DNA of 64,000 nucleotides from Butyrivibrio sp. NC3005 (GTDB lineage: Bacteria > Bacillota > Clostridia > Lachnospirales > Lachnospiraceae): assembly GCF_000424545.1 (NCBI RefSeq), contig NZ_AUKC01000007.1, forward strand, positions 1 to 64,000. The letters are read 5' to 3'. Of the stretch, positions 36,396 to 45,629 are shown piece by piece. A model generated the notes under the pieces. The model made no database searches, was not told where the DNA came from, and worked only from the letters and a program-made list of their open reading frames with translations. The translations under genes and the position numbers were made by a program. The first letter of the stretch is position 1. Each line of letters begins with the position of its first letter.

Positions 36396-36456
36396 GGCTC
36401 AGGTAGGAAAATCCGGTTAATATAGACAGATTTTGCCTAGTGTTATAGTAAGAGCC
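36396..36456 (+). ncRNA. Structured leader RNA candidate upstream of the hydrolase-methyltransferase-sbcDC run
   Basis: GGCTC (36396-36400) pairs with GAGCC (36452-36456). Inside, TAGG-AAAATC (36404-36413) pairs with GATTTT-G-CCTA (36429-36439), with one bulged base. The nested stems end about 50 bases before the 36509 gene. I do not recognise a known riboswitch class and no U-run follows. An RNA leader or an unusual operator are both possible. Confidence 0.4.
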
Positions 36457-36508
36457 ACGTAAGTAACAAGTAACATTTTTATATGACTAAAGAAGAGAGA
36501 CAGATTTT

Positions 36509-37135
36509 ATGCTTGGAAGAACACATTTTTTTGTAGGAATGACATCAGCTTTGGCTATTATGCAGCCGGAAAGCTTACCGATTCTTGTTGCCGGAACAGG
36601 AGCTGCTGCACTTGGAGGGGTAATAAGCGACATTGATTCAGGAACATCACAGGCGCACAAAGATGCAGATAAAGTTATGGGAGCTTCTGTTTTAACAATC
36701 GCAGTTATATCCGTTTTGGAATGGTATTTTCATTTAGGAATCACACATATAATAATGGAAAACAGTGACTATTTTAGAATTGTATGTGGAATTTTGTTGT
36801 TCCTTTTAATTTGCAGTTATGGAATGAGGCAGCCGCACAGAGCGTTTATGCACTCTTTTGCAGCTCTTTTTACTCTAAGCGGATGCGTTGCTATGATATT
36901 TCCTGATATAATGCCGTATTTTGCTATTGGTTTTATATCTCATTTGTTCATAGATTTGTTTAACAGACGAAACGAAAAATTATTATGGCCAATGAAAAAA
37001 GGCTATTGTATGCATTTGTGTTCATCAAAAGGAATTGTGAATCGACTGCTGCTTACTATTAGCATTATAGCTACGATTATTCTTATATATGAAAGTATAC
37101 CGGTGCAAAGTGCGATACTTTTGGTTAGAAAATAA
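36509..37135 (+). CDS. YdjM/DUF457-family membrane-bound metal-dependent hydrolase
   Basis: This 208-aa membrane protein begins MLGRTHFFVGM, with the conserved HF near the N-terminus, then GGVISDIDSGTS near 36 and QPHRAFMHSF near 112, and HLFIDLFNRR near 152. Together these supply the His/Asp set expected to bind metal at the membrane. About four helices are present. The substrate is unknown for the family; the E. coli relative YdjM is LexA-regulated. It starts the run leading to the DNA methyltransferase and sbcDC, ending 18 bases before the methyltransferase start. Confidence 0.85.
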   Translation: MLGRTHFFVGMTSALAIMQPESLPILVAGTGAAALGGVISDIDSGTSQAHKDADKVMGASVLTIAVISVLEWYFHLGITHIIMENSDYFRIVCGILLFLLICSYGMRQPHRAFMHSFAALFTLSGCVAMIFPDIMPYFAIGFISHLFIDLFNRRNEKLLWPMKKGYCMHLCSSKGIVNRLLLTISIIATIILIYESIPVQSAILLVRK

Positions 37136-37153
37136 TATCAATTGTGGGTAAGA

Positions 37154-39100
37154 ATGATGAACAACGAAATAAATCTGGATGATTTTTGCAGTCTCTTATC
37201 GATTAATAGAGGTACTGGTAAAAACTGGGTAAAGCTTGGCAAAATATCACCGACAAGAATTGAAAAAGACAATGTTTATTTTGATGAAGAATACGCACTC
37301 AAAGTAGTTGAGGATATTAAATCAGGAGATAACAAGGCTCTAAGAAGCAGAAGAAATAAAAAATATGTAACAGGTCTTGGACTGTATCATCAGTATATTT
37401 CCCGCACGAATGTAAACGCACCTGTTATATTTAAACTGATTGATGACATAAAGAAAAGTAATTTAGAGTTAACAAACAAAGAGATATCAATTATTATCGC
37501 TGATGCAGCTCTTTTTTTTCTAGCTAAAGATGGAAAGAGGATTAGTTTATACGAGTATATTTCTGACAAGAATAAGAAAGATATTTATGGTGATAAAACA
37601 AAACTGATAGATGATCTTATTCCAGGAAAACAGGAAACTGTTAAGTTCTGCAAAGAACATGGAAAACTTCTTAATCTTCCGTTTTGCCTGGATGAAAAAT
37701 ATTCTGAAGATCTCTTGGGGCTTATGTATATTTCATGCAGAAATCTAAGGCAAAGAAAGGCTAAAGGAGCATATTATACGCCTACAACTGTAGTAAGAAA
37801 ACTTGTTGAGAATATTTCAAAATCAGATGATTTGTGTAGGGAAGATATAAAGATTCTTGACCCTTGTCTTGGAAGCGGAAATTTTCTTCTTCAGCTAGAT
37901 AAACGAATAAGTCCTTATAATATTTATGGATATGATATAGACGAAATATCTGTGAAAATTGCCAGAATTAATCTGGCAATAAGGTATCCTGAGTGTCCTG
38001 TACATGTATTAATGAACAATATCAAAAATGAAGATTTTTTACTTGAAACAACACAAGATTTTGATATTATTCTCGGAAATCCTCCATGGGGATATGATTT
38101 TTCAAAGGAAGAAAGAATAGTTCTAAAAGAAAAGTTTGGCTGTGTGGTTACATCGAACATGGAGTCTTATGATTTGTTTGTCGAGAAAGCTCTGATGAGT
38201 TTGAAGATAGGAGGCAAAATATCTTTTGTCCTTCCTATGGCTTTTTTGTCAGTTAAAACTCACAAAAAAATCAGAGAGATTATACTTGAAGAATGTAATA
38301 TAAAATCAGTAATATATCTAGGAGATGTATTTGATAAGGTTAATTGTCCCAGCATTATTTTAGAAATCGAGAAGACAGGTAAAAAGTGCGACATAAGAGG
38401 GCTTTGCATTGAGAAATCAAATGAGAATTTTGTGATAAATACAAGTAGAAGGCTTGATGCTGAGTGTTTTTCTTTTTCTATAAATGATGAAGATTATGAG
38501 ATTCTTGAGAAGATGAAAACTCGAGAAAACATCGTATATTTGAAAGATAATGCTGAGTTTGCTATGGGAATAGTAACAGGTGATAACAAGAGATTTCTTG
38601 CAAATGAAAAGAAGAGCGGAATGGAAAGAATATACAAGGGTCAGAATATTGTGAAGTATGGATATGCAGACAATAATGAGCTAAAATACATTGCATTTGA
38701 CCCTTCAAAGTATCAGCAGGTTGCAAAAGTTGATTTGTATAGATCAGATGAGAAACTTTTATATAGATTTATCAGCGACGAATTAGTGTTTGCTTATGAT
38801 GATAAAAGGCGTCTGTCTCTAAACAGCTGTAATGTGCTGATTCCGCATCTTAAGGGGATAAGTATTAAATATGTACTGGGACTTCTTAACTCCAGGCTAG
38901 CTGATTTCTGGTTTCAGAAAGAGTTCAATTCGGTTAAGGTGCTTAAATCGCATTTAGAAAGGTTTCCGATTCCTGTCCCGACAGGTAATGAGCATGATAA
39001 AGTAGTAGAACTTGTTGATAAACTTTTGCTTAGAGATGAAAACTATAATTGTTATTATGATGAGCTTGAAAGTGTTATCAGGAAAATCTATCATCTGTAA
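37154..39100 (+). CDS. N6-adenine DNA methyltransferase (Eco57I/TaqI-like), no nuclease domain seen
   Basis: This 648-aa protein has an N-terminal helix-turn-helix-like segment (FCSLLSINRGTGKNWVKLG, about residues 9-27). A methyltransferase core follows: KGAYYTPT near 204, motif I ILDPCLGSGNF near 234, the SAM-binding YDIDEISVKIARINL near 258, and catalytic NPPW near 309. The C-terminal third resembles the TaqI-type target-recognition region (GIVTGDNKRFL, YKGQNIVKYG, SRLADFWFQKEF). No restriction nuclease motif and no separate endonuclease gene are seen. The start is uncertain: ATG 37154 and 37157 are close, and TTG 37142 also possible. sbcD follows 25 bases after the stop. Confidence 0.88.
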   Translation: MMNNEINLDDFCSLLSINRGTGKNWVKLGKISPTRIEKDNVYFDEEYALKVVEDIKSGDNKALRSRRNKKYVTGLGLYHQYISRTNVNAPVIFKLIDDIKKSNLELTNKEISIIIADAALFFLAKDGKRISLYEYISDKNKKDIYGDKTKLIDDLIPGKQETVKFCKEHGKLLNLPFCLDEKYSEDLLGLMYISCRNLRQRKAKGAYYTPTTVVRKLVENISKSDDLCREDIKILDPCLGSGNFLLQLDKRISPYNIYGYDIDEISVKIARINLAIRYPECPVHVLMNNIKNEDFLLETTQDFDIILGNPPWGYDFSKEERIVLKEKFGCVVTSNMESYDLFVEKALMSLKIGGKISFVLPMAFLSVKTHKKIREIILEECNIKSVIYLGDVFDKVNCPSIILEIEKTGKKCDIRGLCIEKSNENFVINTSRRLDAECFSFSINDEDYEILEKMKTRENIVYLKDNAEFAMGIVTGDNKRFLANEKKSGMERIYKGQNIVKYGYADNNELKYIAFDPSKYQQVAKVDLYRSDEKLLYRFISDELVFAYDDKRRLSLNSCNVLIPHLKGISIKYVLGLLNSRLADFWFQKEFNSVKVLKSHLERFPIPVPTGNEHDKVVELVDKLLLRDENYNCYYDELESVIRKIYHL

Positions 39101-39125
39101 ATTCTAAAAAGAGGTGTGAACTAAA

Positions 39126-40277
39126 ATGAAAATATTTCATTTATCAGATCTTCATATTGGACTAAAGCTGATAAATCAGGATTTATTAGAGGATCAGCGA
39201 TTTATTTTACAACAAATTGTTCAAAAAGCAAAAGAAAACAAAGCTGACGTTATAGTAATAGCAGGGGACATTTATGATAAATCGGTTCCTTCTGCTGAAT
39301 CGGTAGATTTGTTTGATGAATTTGTTTTTGATATGACAAAGGCTCTTCCTGATGCTCATATCATGATGATAAGCGGCAATCATGACAGTGCATCAAGAGT
39401 TAATGTATTTAGGAAAATTCTTCAGAGACAAAGAGTTCATATGATAGGTTTTCCACCTGAAAAAGAAGAGGATCATATTGAGAAAATAACTCTTGAAGAT
39501 GAGTTTGGAAAAGTTAATTTCTATCTTCTTCCTTTTGTAAAACCGTCAATGGTCAAAGCTATTGTGGGAACTTCTGAGAATGGCAATAATCTTTCATACG
39601 ATGAAACGCTTCATAAACTGATAGAAAGAGAAGATATTGATGAGAGAGAAAGAAATGTTATAGTATCTCATCAGTTTTATCTTCCTATAGGGTGTAATGC
39701 AGAAGATGTGGAAAGAATGGATTCCGAGATTCACACAGTTGGGAATATAGACGAAGTAAAAAGTGATATTCTTGAAAGATTCGATTATGCAGCACTTGGC
39801 CATATTCATAAGCCTATGAAGGTGGGAAGTGAGTTTGTTAGATACTGCGGTACTCCCATTGCCTGTAGCCTGAGTGAGAAGAATCAGCAAAAAAGCATAA
39901 TTGAAGTTGAACTTCTTGAAAAGGGAAATGTACATACAAAAACAATTGATTTGAAACCACTACGAGAAGTTAAGCAGATAAAGGGAACTCTTAAAGAAGT
40001 GTTGGAACAAAAATGTGATGATTATGTAAGCGTAGTGTTAACGGATGAAGTCGATCTTAACATTTTTGATATGAATGACAGACTTAGAAATGCTTTTCCA
40101 AGACTTTTGGAAGTTCATAGAGAAAATGTCAAAAAATCAGAATATGCAGAAAATATTGAGCAGATGCAAAGCCTTGATGTTTTTGAACTGTGCAATTGCT
40201 TCTTGCAGGATTTAGATGACAAAGAAAAAGAAATATTGAAGGATATTATTAACACTGTGCAGGGAGGAGATAACTAA
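39126..40277 (+). CDS. sbcD: Exonuclease SbcD (Mre11-like nuclease subunit)
   Basis: This 383-aa calcineurin-like phosphoesterase has the full set of metal-binding blocks in order: HLSDLHIG near residue 5, IAGDIYDKS near 45, SGNHDS near 83, SHQFYLP near 180, and GHIHKP near 226. It forms the SbcCD complex that opens DNA hairpins and processes double-strand ends. GAGGTG precedes the ATG. It sits between the adenine methyltransferase gene and sbcC, whose start is two bases after its stop. Confidence 0.96.
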   Translation: MKIFHLSDLHIGLKLINQDLLEDQRFILQQIVQKAKENKADVIVIAGDIYDKSVPSAESVDLFDEFVFDMTKALPDAHIMMISGNHDSASRVNVFRKILQRQRVHMIGFPPEKEEDHIEKITLEDEFGKVNFYLLPFVKPSMVKAIVGTSENGNNLSYDETLHKLIEREDIDERERNVIVSHQFYLPIGCNAEDVERMDSEIHTVGNIDEVKSDILERFDYAALGHIHKPMKVGSEFVRYCGTPIACSLSEKNQQKSIIEVELLEKGNVHTKTIDLKPLREVKQIKGTLKEVLEQKCDDYVSVVLTDEVDLNIFDMNDRLRNAFPRLLEVHRENVKKSEYAENIEQMQSLDVFELCNCFLQDLDDKEKEILKDIINTVQGGDN

Positions 40278-40279
40278 AA

Positions 40280-43200
40280 ATGAAACCTCTTTTATTGGTC
40301 ATGCAGGCATTCGTTTCCTATGGTGAAAAGACAAGTATAGATTTTGGAAAACCCAATCAGAATCTTTTTCTTATAACTGGTGATACCGGTGCTGGTAAGA
40401 CTACTATTTTTGATGCAATAGTATTTGCACTGTACGGTGAATCAAGTTCTAATTCCAACAAGAAGGATGGTATTGAATTACAGAGTCAGTACGTAGAAAA
40501 TGACACGGTTCCATTTGTGGAGCTTACTTTTTCTGAAACACGAGGCGGAGAAGAACAGATTTACAGGGTTAAAAGACAACCACGTTATCTTCGCAAAAAA
40601 AAGACTAAAAGAGGCGAGGGAGATTTTAAAGAGGAGACTGAATCTGTAGAATTAGAACTTCCTGATGGTAGTATCTATCCTGGAAAAAAGAAAGAAACGG
40701 ATAGTAAAATTGAAGAAATCATAGGCTTATCCAAGAGTCAGTTCATGCAGGTTGCAATGATAGCTCAGGGCGAGTTTATGACTCTTTTGCGTGCAGATAG
40801 TAACGAGAAAAAAGTTATATTTAGAAAACTTTTCGGTACAGAAGTATTCTCTAAAATTGTCGATGAACTGCTATGTAGAAGAAATGAGAAAAAGGATGTC
40901 ATAGAAAGACTAAATCTTCAATGTCAGACTTATATTGGTAGTGTTATAATTCCTTCAAATCTTGATACTATGCTTGAAACGGAAATTCTCAAAAGAAAAA
41001 TAACATCATCTTCTAAAGTGGACATTGTGGAAGTGGAAGAGATGGAAAAGAGGCTTGAAAGTTTATGCAAAAATCTTAAAGAAGAAAAGAATTTAAAGAG
41101 CAGTATCTATGAAGAAAAAAAGATTATACGAGATAAAAAGCGTGATGAGTATACCTTGGCACTTACTCTTACAAAGGCGTTTGAAGAATTTGAAAATGCT
41201 CAAAGAAGTCTTGAAGAGTGCAGGTTAAGAGAAAAGGAAGTTGAAGAGTTAAGAGAGTTGTCTTCAAAGATACAGGCAGCGTATTTCTTGAATTCTTTTT
41301 ATCAGAGGTATGAAGACTCTATAAAGGCAAAAGAAAAGGTTAGTGAACAGCTGGCTGTAAACACTGACATACTTCCTGAAGTTACAGAAAAGAAAGAAGA
41401 ATGCGCCAAAATTCTAGAGGTTAAAAAAGCAGACAGAAACAAAGCTTTGGAAGAGTTTACTAAGATATCTGAGAAAGTGACAAGAGCTTTAAATATCTTT
41501 TCGCAGATAAAGGCGGCAGAGGAAAAGATACAAGAGTCAGGAAAAAGTATTTCTTTATTTGAAGAAAAAGTAGTAGCTGACAAAGAAAATCTTAAAAAGT
41601 TATCAAGTAGCCTTGAAGAAGATAATAATAAACTCGATACTCTTGCAGGAAGCCAGGAGAAGCTTACTCTTTTACAGGAAAAGAAAAAGTCTTGGGAAGA
41701 GATAAGAAATGATGCGGCAAAGAATTCTGTGCTTTCAAATGAACTTGAAAAACTAAAGAAAAATGTTGAAAAATCAGAACGTGATTACATAAAATCACGT
41801 GACAGTTACAATGATGAGCAGAGCGAATACATTAAAATTCAAAATGCTTATTTCGACGCACAGGCAGGTATACTTGCAAGAGATAAATTAAAAGACAATG
41901 AGCCTTGCCCTGTATGCGGCTCTCTAAGCCATCCTCATCCTTGTGTTATAGAAGTTGATCTTAGCGCTGTTACAAGAGAAAGCGTAGATAAAAAGGCACT
42001 TGAGGTAAGAAAAAGGCAGGAAGAACTTGAAAAAGCGTCACAGAAATCAAGTTCTGATAGGGCAGGTTTTAGGGCAAAGAGCGAACAGTTTTCTGATGAG
42101 GAAAATAAATTAAAAAATAAGCTAAAGAAAAGTATAGAAGTTATTCCTGATGATATAACACTTGATCAGATGACAGATATTATCGAACAAACGATAAATG
42201 AATTTGATGATAATATTTCTAAAGCAAAGAGTCTTGTTAAAGAGTATAACATGCTCAAAGACCATGTTAAAAAAACGCAGGAAGATATAGAAAAACTTAC
42301 GGGCGAAGTAAAGCATGAGGACGAACAGCTTTCTGAAATGAAAATTGAAGAAGCAAAGCAAAAGTCGAATTTAGAGGCGCTTTCTTTACAAAAAGAATTT
42401 GAAGATGAAGAGAGTGCTAATACTGTTTTGAAAATTGCAGAGGATGCAAATAGAAAGGCAGATAGGGCACTTAAAGATGCTGAAGAAAAAGAAAAGCTTT
42501 CCAAGAAAAAGTTCGATGAAGTAAATGCTGTTATTGCCAGATGCAAAGAAGAACTTCCAGAAAGAGAAAAGGAAAAAAATCTTAGGAAGAAAGCTTATGA
42601 AGATGCAGAAAAAGAAAAGAATGTCAGTCAAAACATATGGAAGGAACTGATAGTTAAGTATAAAGATAGCGACGTTACAGCATTTAATGAACAGATAGAT
42701 GAATTTAATAAGAAAAAATCTGAAGCACTTGGAGCACAAAATACTGCAAAAAAAGCAATAGAAGGAAAAGAAAAGCCTGATCTTGAAAAATTAAATATCG
42801 AGAAGCTTGAAGCTGAGAATGAGCTTGCCAAAGCCCAGAATGAGTTAAGCAGTATATCTGATGCGTTAAGAACTGACGCGAATAGCCTTACTCAATTATC
42901 TGATAAACTGTCAGAAAGAGAAAAAATAGCAGGAGATTATACTAGGATAGATAGTTTATATAATAGGCTATCTGGTAAATTAACAGGATCTAGAATGGAT
43001 TTTGAAACTTTTGTCCAAAGAAAATATTTAGAGCGTATCCTGTATGCAGCCAACAAGAGATTTGAAGAAATGTCAGCAGGACAGTTCGAACTTCGAATGG
43101 TGGATACTGATAAGGCAGGAAGTGGCAAAAACCGAGGCCTTGATCTTATGGTATATTCGCTTGTTACAGGAAAAGAAAGAGAGGTCAGAACTCTTTCAGG

Positions 43201-43486
43201 TGGTGAATCATTTATGGCTGCGTTGTCTCTTGCACTTGGAATGGCAGATCAGATTACGGCAAGTACATCAGCAATTTGCCTCGATATGATGTTTGTAGAT
43301 GAGGGATTTGGTTCATTAGATGACCATTCCAGAAATCAAGCAGTGCGAGTATTACAGAACATGGCTGGTAGTTCGAAGCTTATAGGAATTATCTCTCATG
43401 TTACAGAACTTAAAGAGGAAATTGAGAATCAGTTAATAGTAACCAAGAAGGATAATGGTAGTCACGCTCATTGGGAGATAAGCTGA
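40280..43486 (+). CDS. sbcC: Exonuclease SbcC (Rad50-like ATPase subunit)
   Basis: This 1068-aa SMC-type protein has Walker A GDTGAGKTT near residue 34, a long first coiled coil, the zinc hook CPVCGSLSHP near 543, a second coiled coil, then signature LSGGESFMAALSLALG near 972 and Walker B MMFVDEGFGSLD near 1003. It partners SbcD. The Shine-Dalgarno GGGAGGAG lies in the last codons of sbcD, so the genes are coupled. No T-run terminator follows on the plus strand; the hairpin just downstream carries its U-run on the other strand. Confidence 0.97.
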   Translation: MKPLLLVMQAFVSYGEKTSIDFGKPNQNLFLITGDTGAGKTTIFDAIVFALYGESSSNSNKKDGIELQSQYVENDTVPFVELTFSETRGGEEQIYRVKRQPRYLRKKKTKRGEGDFKEETESVELELPDGSIYPGKKKETDSKIEEIIGLSKSQFMQVAMIAQGEFMTLLRADSNEKKVIFRKLFGTEVFSKIVDELLCRRNEKKDVIERLNLQCQTYIGSVIIPSNLDTMLETEILKRKITSSSKVDIVEVEEMEKRLESLCKNLKEEKNLKSSIYEEKKIIRDKKRDEYTLALTLTKAFEEFENAQRSLEECRLREKEVEELRELSSKIQAAYFLNSFYQRYEDSIKAKEKVSEQLAVNTDILPEVTEKKEECAKILEVKKADRNKALEEFTKISEKVTRALNIFSQIKAAEEKIQESGKSISLFEEKVVADKENLKKLSSSLEEDNNKLDTLAGSQEKLTLLQEKKKSWEEIRNDAAKNSVLSNELEKLKKNVEKSERDYIKSRDSYNDEQSEYIKIQNAYFDAQAGILARDKLKDNEPCPVCGSLSHPHPCVIEVDLSAVTRESVDKKALEVRKRQEELEKASQKSSSDRAGFRAKSEQFSDEENKLKNKLKKSIEVIPDDITLDQMTDIIEQTINEFDDNISKAKSLVKEYNMLKDHVKKTQEDIEKLTGEVKHEDEQLSEMKIEEAKQKSNLEALSLQKEFEDEESANTVLKIAEDANRKADRALKDAEEKEKLSKKKFDEVNAVIARCKEELPEREKEKNLRKKAYEDAEKEKNVSQNIWKELIVKYKDSDVTAFNEQIDEFNKKKSEALGAQNTAKKAIEGKEKPDLEKLNIEKLEAENELAKAQNELSSISDALRTDANSLTQLSDKLSEREKIAGDYTRIDSLYNRLSGKLTGSRMDFETFVQRKYLERILYAANKRFEEMSAGQFELRMVDTDKAGSGKNRGLDLMVYSLVTGKEREVRTLSGGESFMAALSLALGMADQITASTSAICLDMMFVDEGFGSLDDHSRNQAVRVLQNMAGSSKLIGIISHVTELKEEIENQLIVTKKDNGSHAHWEIS

Positions 43487-43503
43487 TATTTATAAAGAAA
43501 AAA

Positions 43504-43533
43504 ACCTACCGCATGGGATTAAATGCGGTAGGT
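43504..43533 (-). terminator. Hairpin with U-run on the minus strand, downstream of sbcC
   Basis: ACCTACCGCA (43504-43513) pairs with TGCGGTAGGT (43524-43533). Six or more A precede it on the plus strand, so a U-run exists only for leftward transcripts. It would stop antisense transcription into sbcC. It may still end sbcC less efficiently. Confidence 0.6.
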
Positions 43534-43607
43534 GCATTGTGAGAATATACTTGTTATGACATACTAAGTATATTTTGCAAAATATAAACAACTAGCGAGT
43601 TGTTTTG

Positions 43608-43633
43608 TGACTGGCTTGTGAGGTGACCAGTCA
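43608..43633. promoter_or_regulatory. Inverted repeat near the promoter of the ABC-2 exporter operon
   Basis: TGACTGG (43608-43614) and CCAGTCA (43627-43633) form a perfect 7-bp inverted repeat spaced by 12. A TATAAT hexamer follows at 43643-43648. A bound repressor would cover the -35 region. Confidence 0.45.
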
Positions 43634-43702
43634 TTTGTATATTATAATGTTTGTTATAAAATTTAACAACTATTTTTTAATAAATATAGAAAGAAAAGAA
43701 AA

Positions 43703-44335
43703 ATGATTGAAGTAAAGAATATAGCAAGGTCTTATGGAAAAAGACAAGTATTAAAAGATGTAAGCTTAACAGCAAAGCCTAAAGAACAGGTCGCAATAAT
43801 AGGAAGAAACGGATGCGGCAAATCGACACTTTTACAGGTTTTAGCAGGGATTGAGAAGCCATTAAAAGGAGAAATCAGCATTTTTTCACAGAATGCGTTA
43901 AAGAATAATAAAGTTTTCAGAGATTTTGTGGGGTATCTTCCACAGGAAAATCCATTGATAGATGAACTGAGTGTAAAAGATAATATAAATATGTGGAGTG
44001 GCAGATTTGGAAAGCCGGAAAAGTGGCTTGTAGATGAATTTGCTTTAGAAGACATGCTTAATAAGAAAGTAGCAACTCTTTCTGGTGGAATGAAAAGAAG
44101 AACTGCGATTGCGTGTTCACTGGTTCTCAGGCCCCCTATTCTTATAATGGATGAACCTACTGCGGCGCTTGATATATATTTTAAGCAGGAAATCAGAGAG
44201 TTTTGCAAGACGTTTAGAGAAAATAACGGAATTATAATAATGGCAACTCATGATGAACTTGAAATTGAAGAAAGCAGCAAGGTATATGTGATGGAAAACG
44301 GAGTACTGACTTTATTGAGGGATGATAATGAATAA
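43703..44335 (+). CDS. ABC-2-type exporter ATP-binding protein
   Basis: This 210-aa ATPase has Walker A GRNGCGKST near residue 34, signature LSGGMKRRTAIACSL near 129, Walker B LIMDEPTAALD near 150 and switch ATHD near 182. GGMKRR is typical of ATPases that work with ABC-2 exporters of drugs, lantibiotics or lipids. The two following genes encode the membrane parts, and the first overlaps its stop by eight bases. Substrate unknown. Confidence 0.9.
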   Translation: MIEVKNIARSYGKRQVLKDVSLTAKPKEQVAIIGRNGCGKSTLLQVLAGIEKPLKGEISIFSQNALKNNKVFRDFVGYLPQENPLIDELSVKDNINMWSGRFGKPEKWLVDEFALEDMLNKKVATLSGGMKRRTAIACSLVLRPPILIMDEPTAALDIYFKQEIREFCKTFRENNGIIIMATHDELEIEESSKVYVMENGVLTLLRDDNE

Positions 44336-45623
44336 ACATACTTTGCAGTTTTTATATCTGGAATTCAAAAGATCATTTGTGATTTTATTGCATTCTTTTT
44401 TGGCTTTTTTGGTATTAATGTTTCTTGTAGTGGTGGCTTTTATAGGAGTAACTTTCGCAGCAAAATCAGCAGAAAACTATGCAAAGATACATGTAGGAGT
44501 TGTACTTCCTCCTGATAATCAGTCAAGAAGTCTGAAACTTATGACATCTATGATTGAAAACAGAGAGAGTACTTCAAAAATTGCTAAAATATCGTATTTA
44601 GGACAGGAAGAAGCTTATGAGAAAATAAGAGACGGAAGTCTTGACGCGGCGATTATCATAGGAGATACATTTGTTAACGATGTGATGACAGGAATAAATA
44701 CTCCTGCGATAGTACTTATTCCAGAAGAATCAATTCTAAATGTTGATGTTTTTCATGAGCTCATTGATGATGGAGTATCACTTATTAAAACCGGAGAATC
44801 CGCTATTTACTCAGTTACAGAATGTTCCTTTGTAAAGCCTATGATAGTAGAACGTTACCAAATGGAAAATTTTTTAACACAGCTTTATTTGCAAAAGGCT
44901 ATAAGCCTTGAAACTATGTATAAACGGAATAAGATTACAGCTTTTGGTAATACCTCAATTCAGATTTACTATGCCAGCATTGCAATTTGTATTTTGATTT
45001 CATTTCTTGGAATCATTTTTTCAGGACTTTATAATGAGCAAAACAAAGTAATAGCCAAAAAGCTAAAACTCTATGGTCTTGGAGAAATTAAGATAGCTGC
45101 AATTAGAGTATTTGTGATTTCTGTTATCGTATTAATTTTGTTTTTACTTTTTTCATTTGGAATGGATGCACTTATTAAATGTATGGGAAAAGGTGATTTT
45201 CCTGTGGAAACTGATATTCTAGAGAAGGCTTTAGATGAAAAAGACACTGTAATGTATCTTAAAAATCCGGCAAAATGGGGTATTTGGATCATTATGAGCG
45301 TTTCTATAGCTGTGTTTTTTCATACAATACTCTCAATTTCAGGAAATGTTTGGACAAATGTGATGATACTTATTCAGAGTGTTTTTTATATGATTTTGTG
45401 TGGAGGAAGTATTTTTCCAAGTGCCTTTTTGCCAAAGGCTTTAGACAGTATCAGTACTTTGTTGCCATTTGGTTACTGGAGGAGTGCAGTAGCCATTTTG
45501 TGGGAAAAGAAACTTGAAAATGGTATGGAACTTGCACTAAAACTGTCTTTTTTTATTTTTGCAATGGTGATTATTCTAATATTAAGGCAGTTTCTAAGTT
45601 TGTATCAGAGAAGAAAGGATTGA
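44328..45623 (+). CDS. ABC-2-type exporter permease, subunit 1
   Basis: This 431-aa membrane protein has the ABC-2 layout: one N-terminal helix (about 20-45), an extracytoplasmic region of about 170 aa, then five or so helices from about 215 to the end. The C-terminal SIFPSAFLPKALDSIS and LPFGYW are typical of the fold. ATG 44328 has GAGG seven bases upstream, while ATG 44322 would be too close. The start overlaps the ATPase stop, implying coupling. Confidence 0.85.
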   Translation: MNKHTLQFLYLEFKRSFVILLHSFLAFLVLMFLVVVAFIGVTFAAKSAENYAKIHVGVVLPPDNQSRSLKLMTSMIENRESTSKIAKISYLGQEEAYEKIRDGSLDAAIIIGDTFVNDVMTGINTPAIVLIPEESILNVDVFHELIDDGVSLIKTGESAIYSVTECSFVKPMIVERYQMENFLTQLYLQKAISLETMYKRNKITAFGNTSIQIYYASIAICILISFLGIIFSGLYNEQNKVIAKKLKLYGLGEIKIAAIRVFVISVIVLILFLLFSFGMDALIKCMGKGDFPVETDILEKALDEKDTVMYLKNPAKWGIWIIMSVSIAVFFHTILSISGNVWTNVMILIQSVFYMILCGGSIFPSAFLPKALDSISTLLPFGYWRSAVAILWEKKLENGMELALKLSFFIFAMVIILILRQFLSLYQRRKD

Positions 45624-45629
45624 AAAGAT

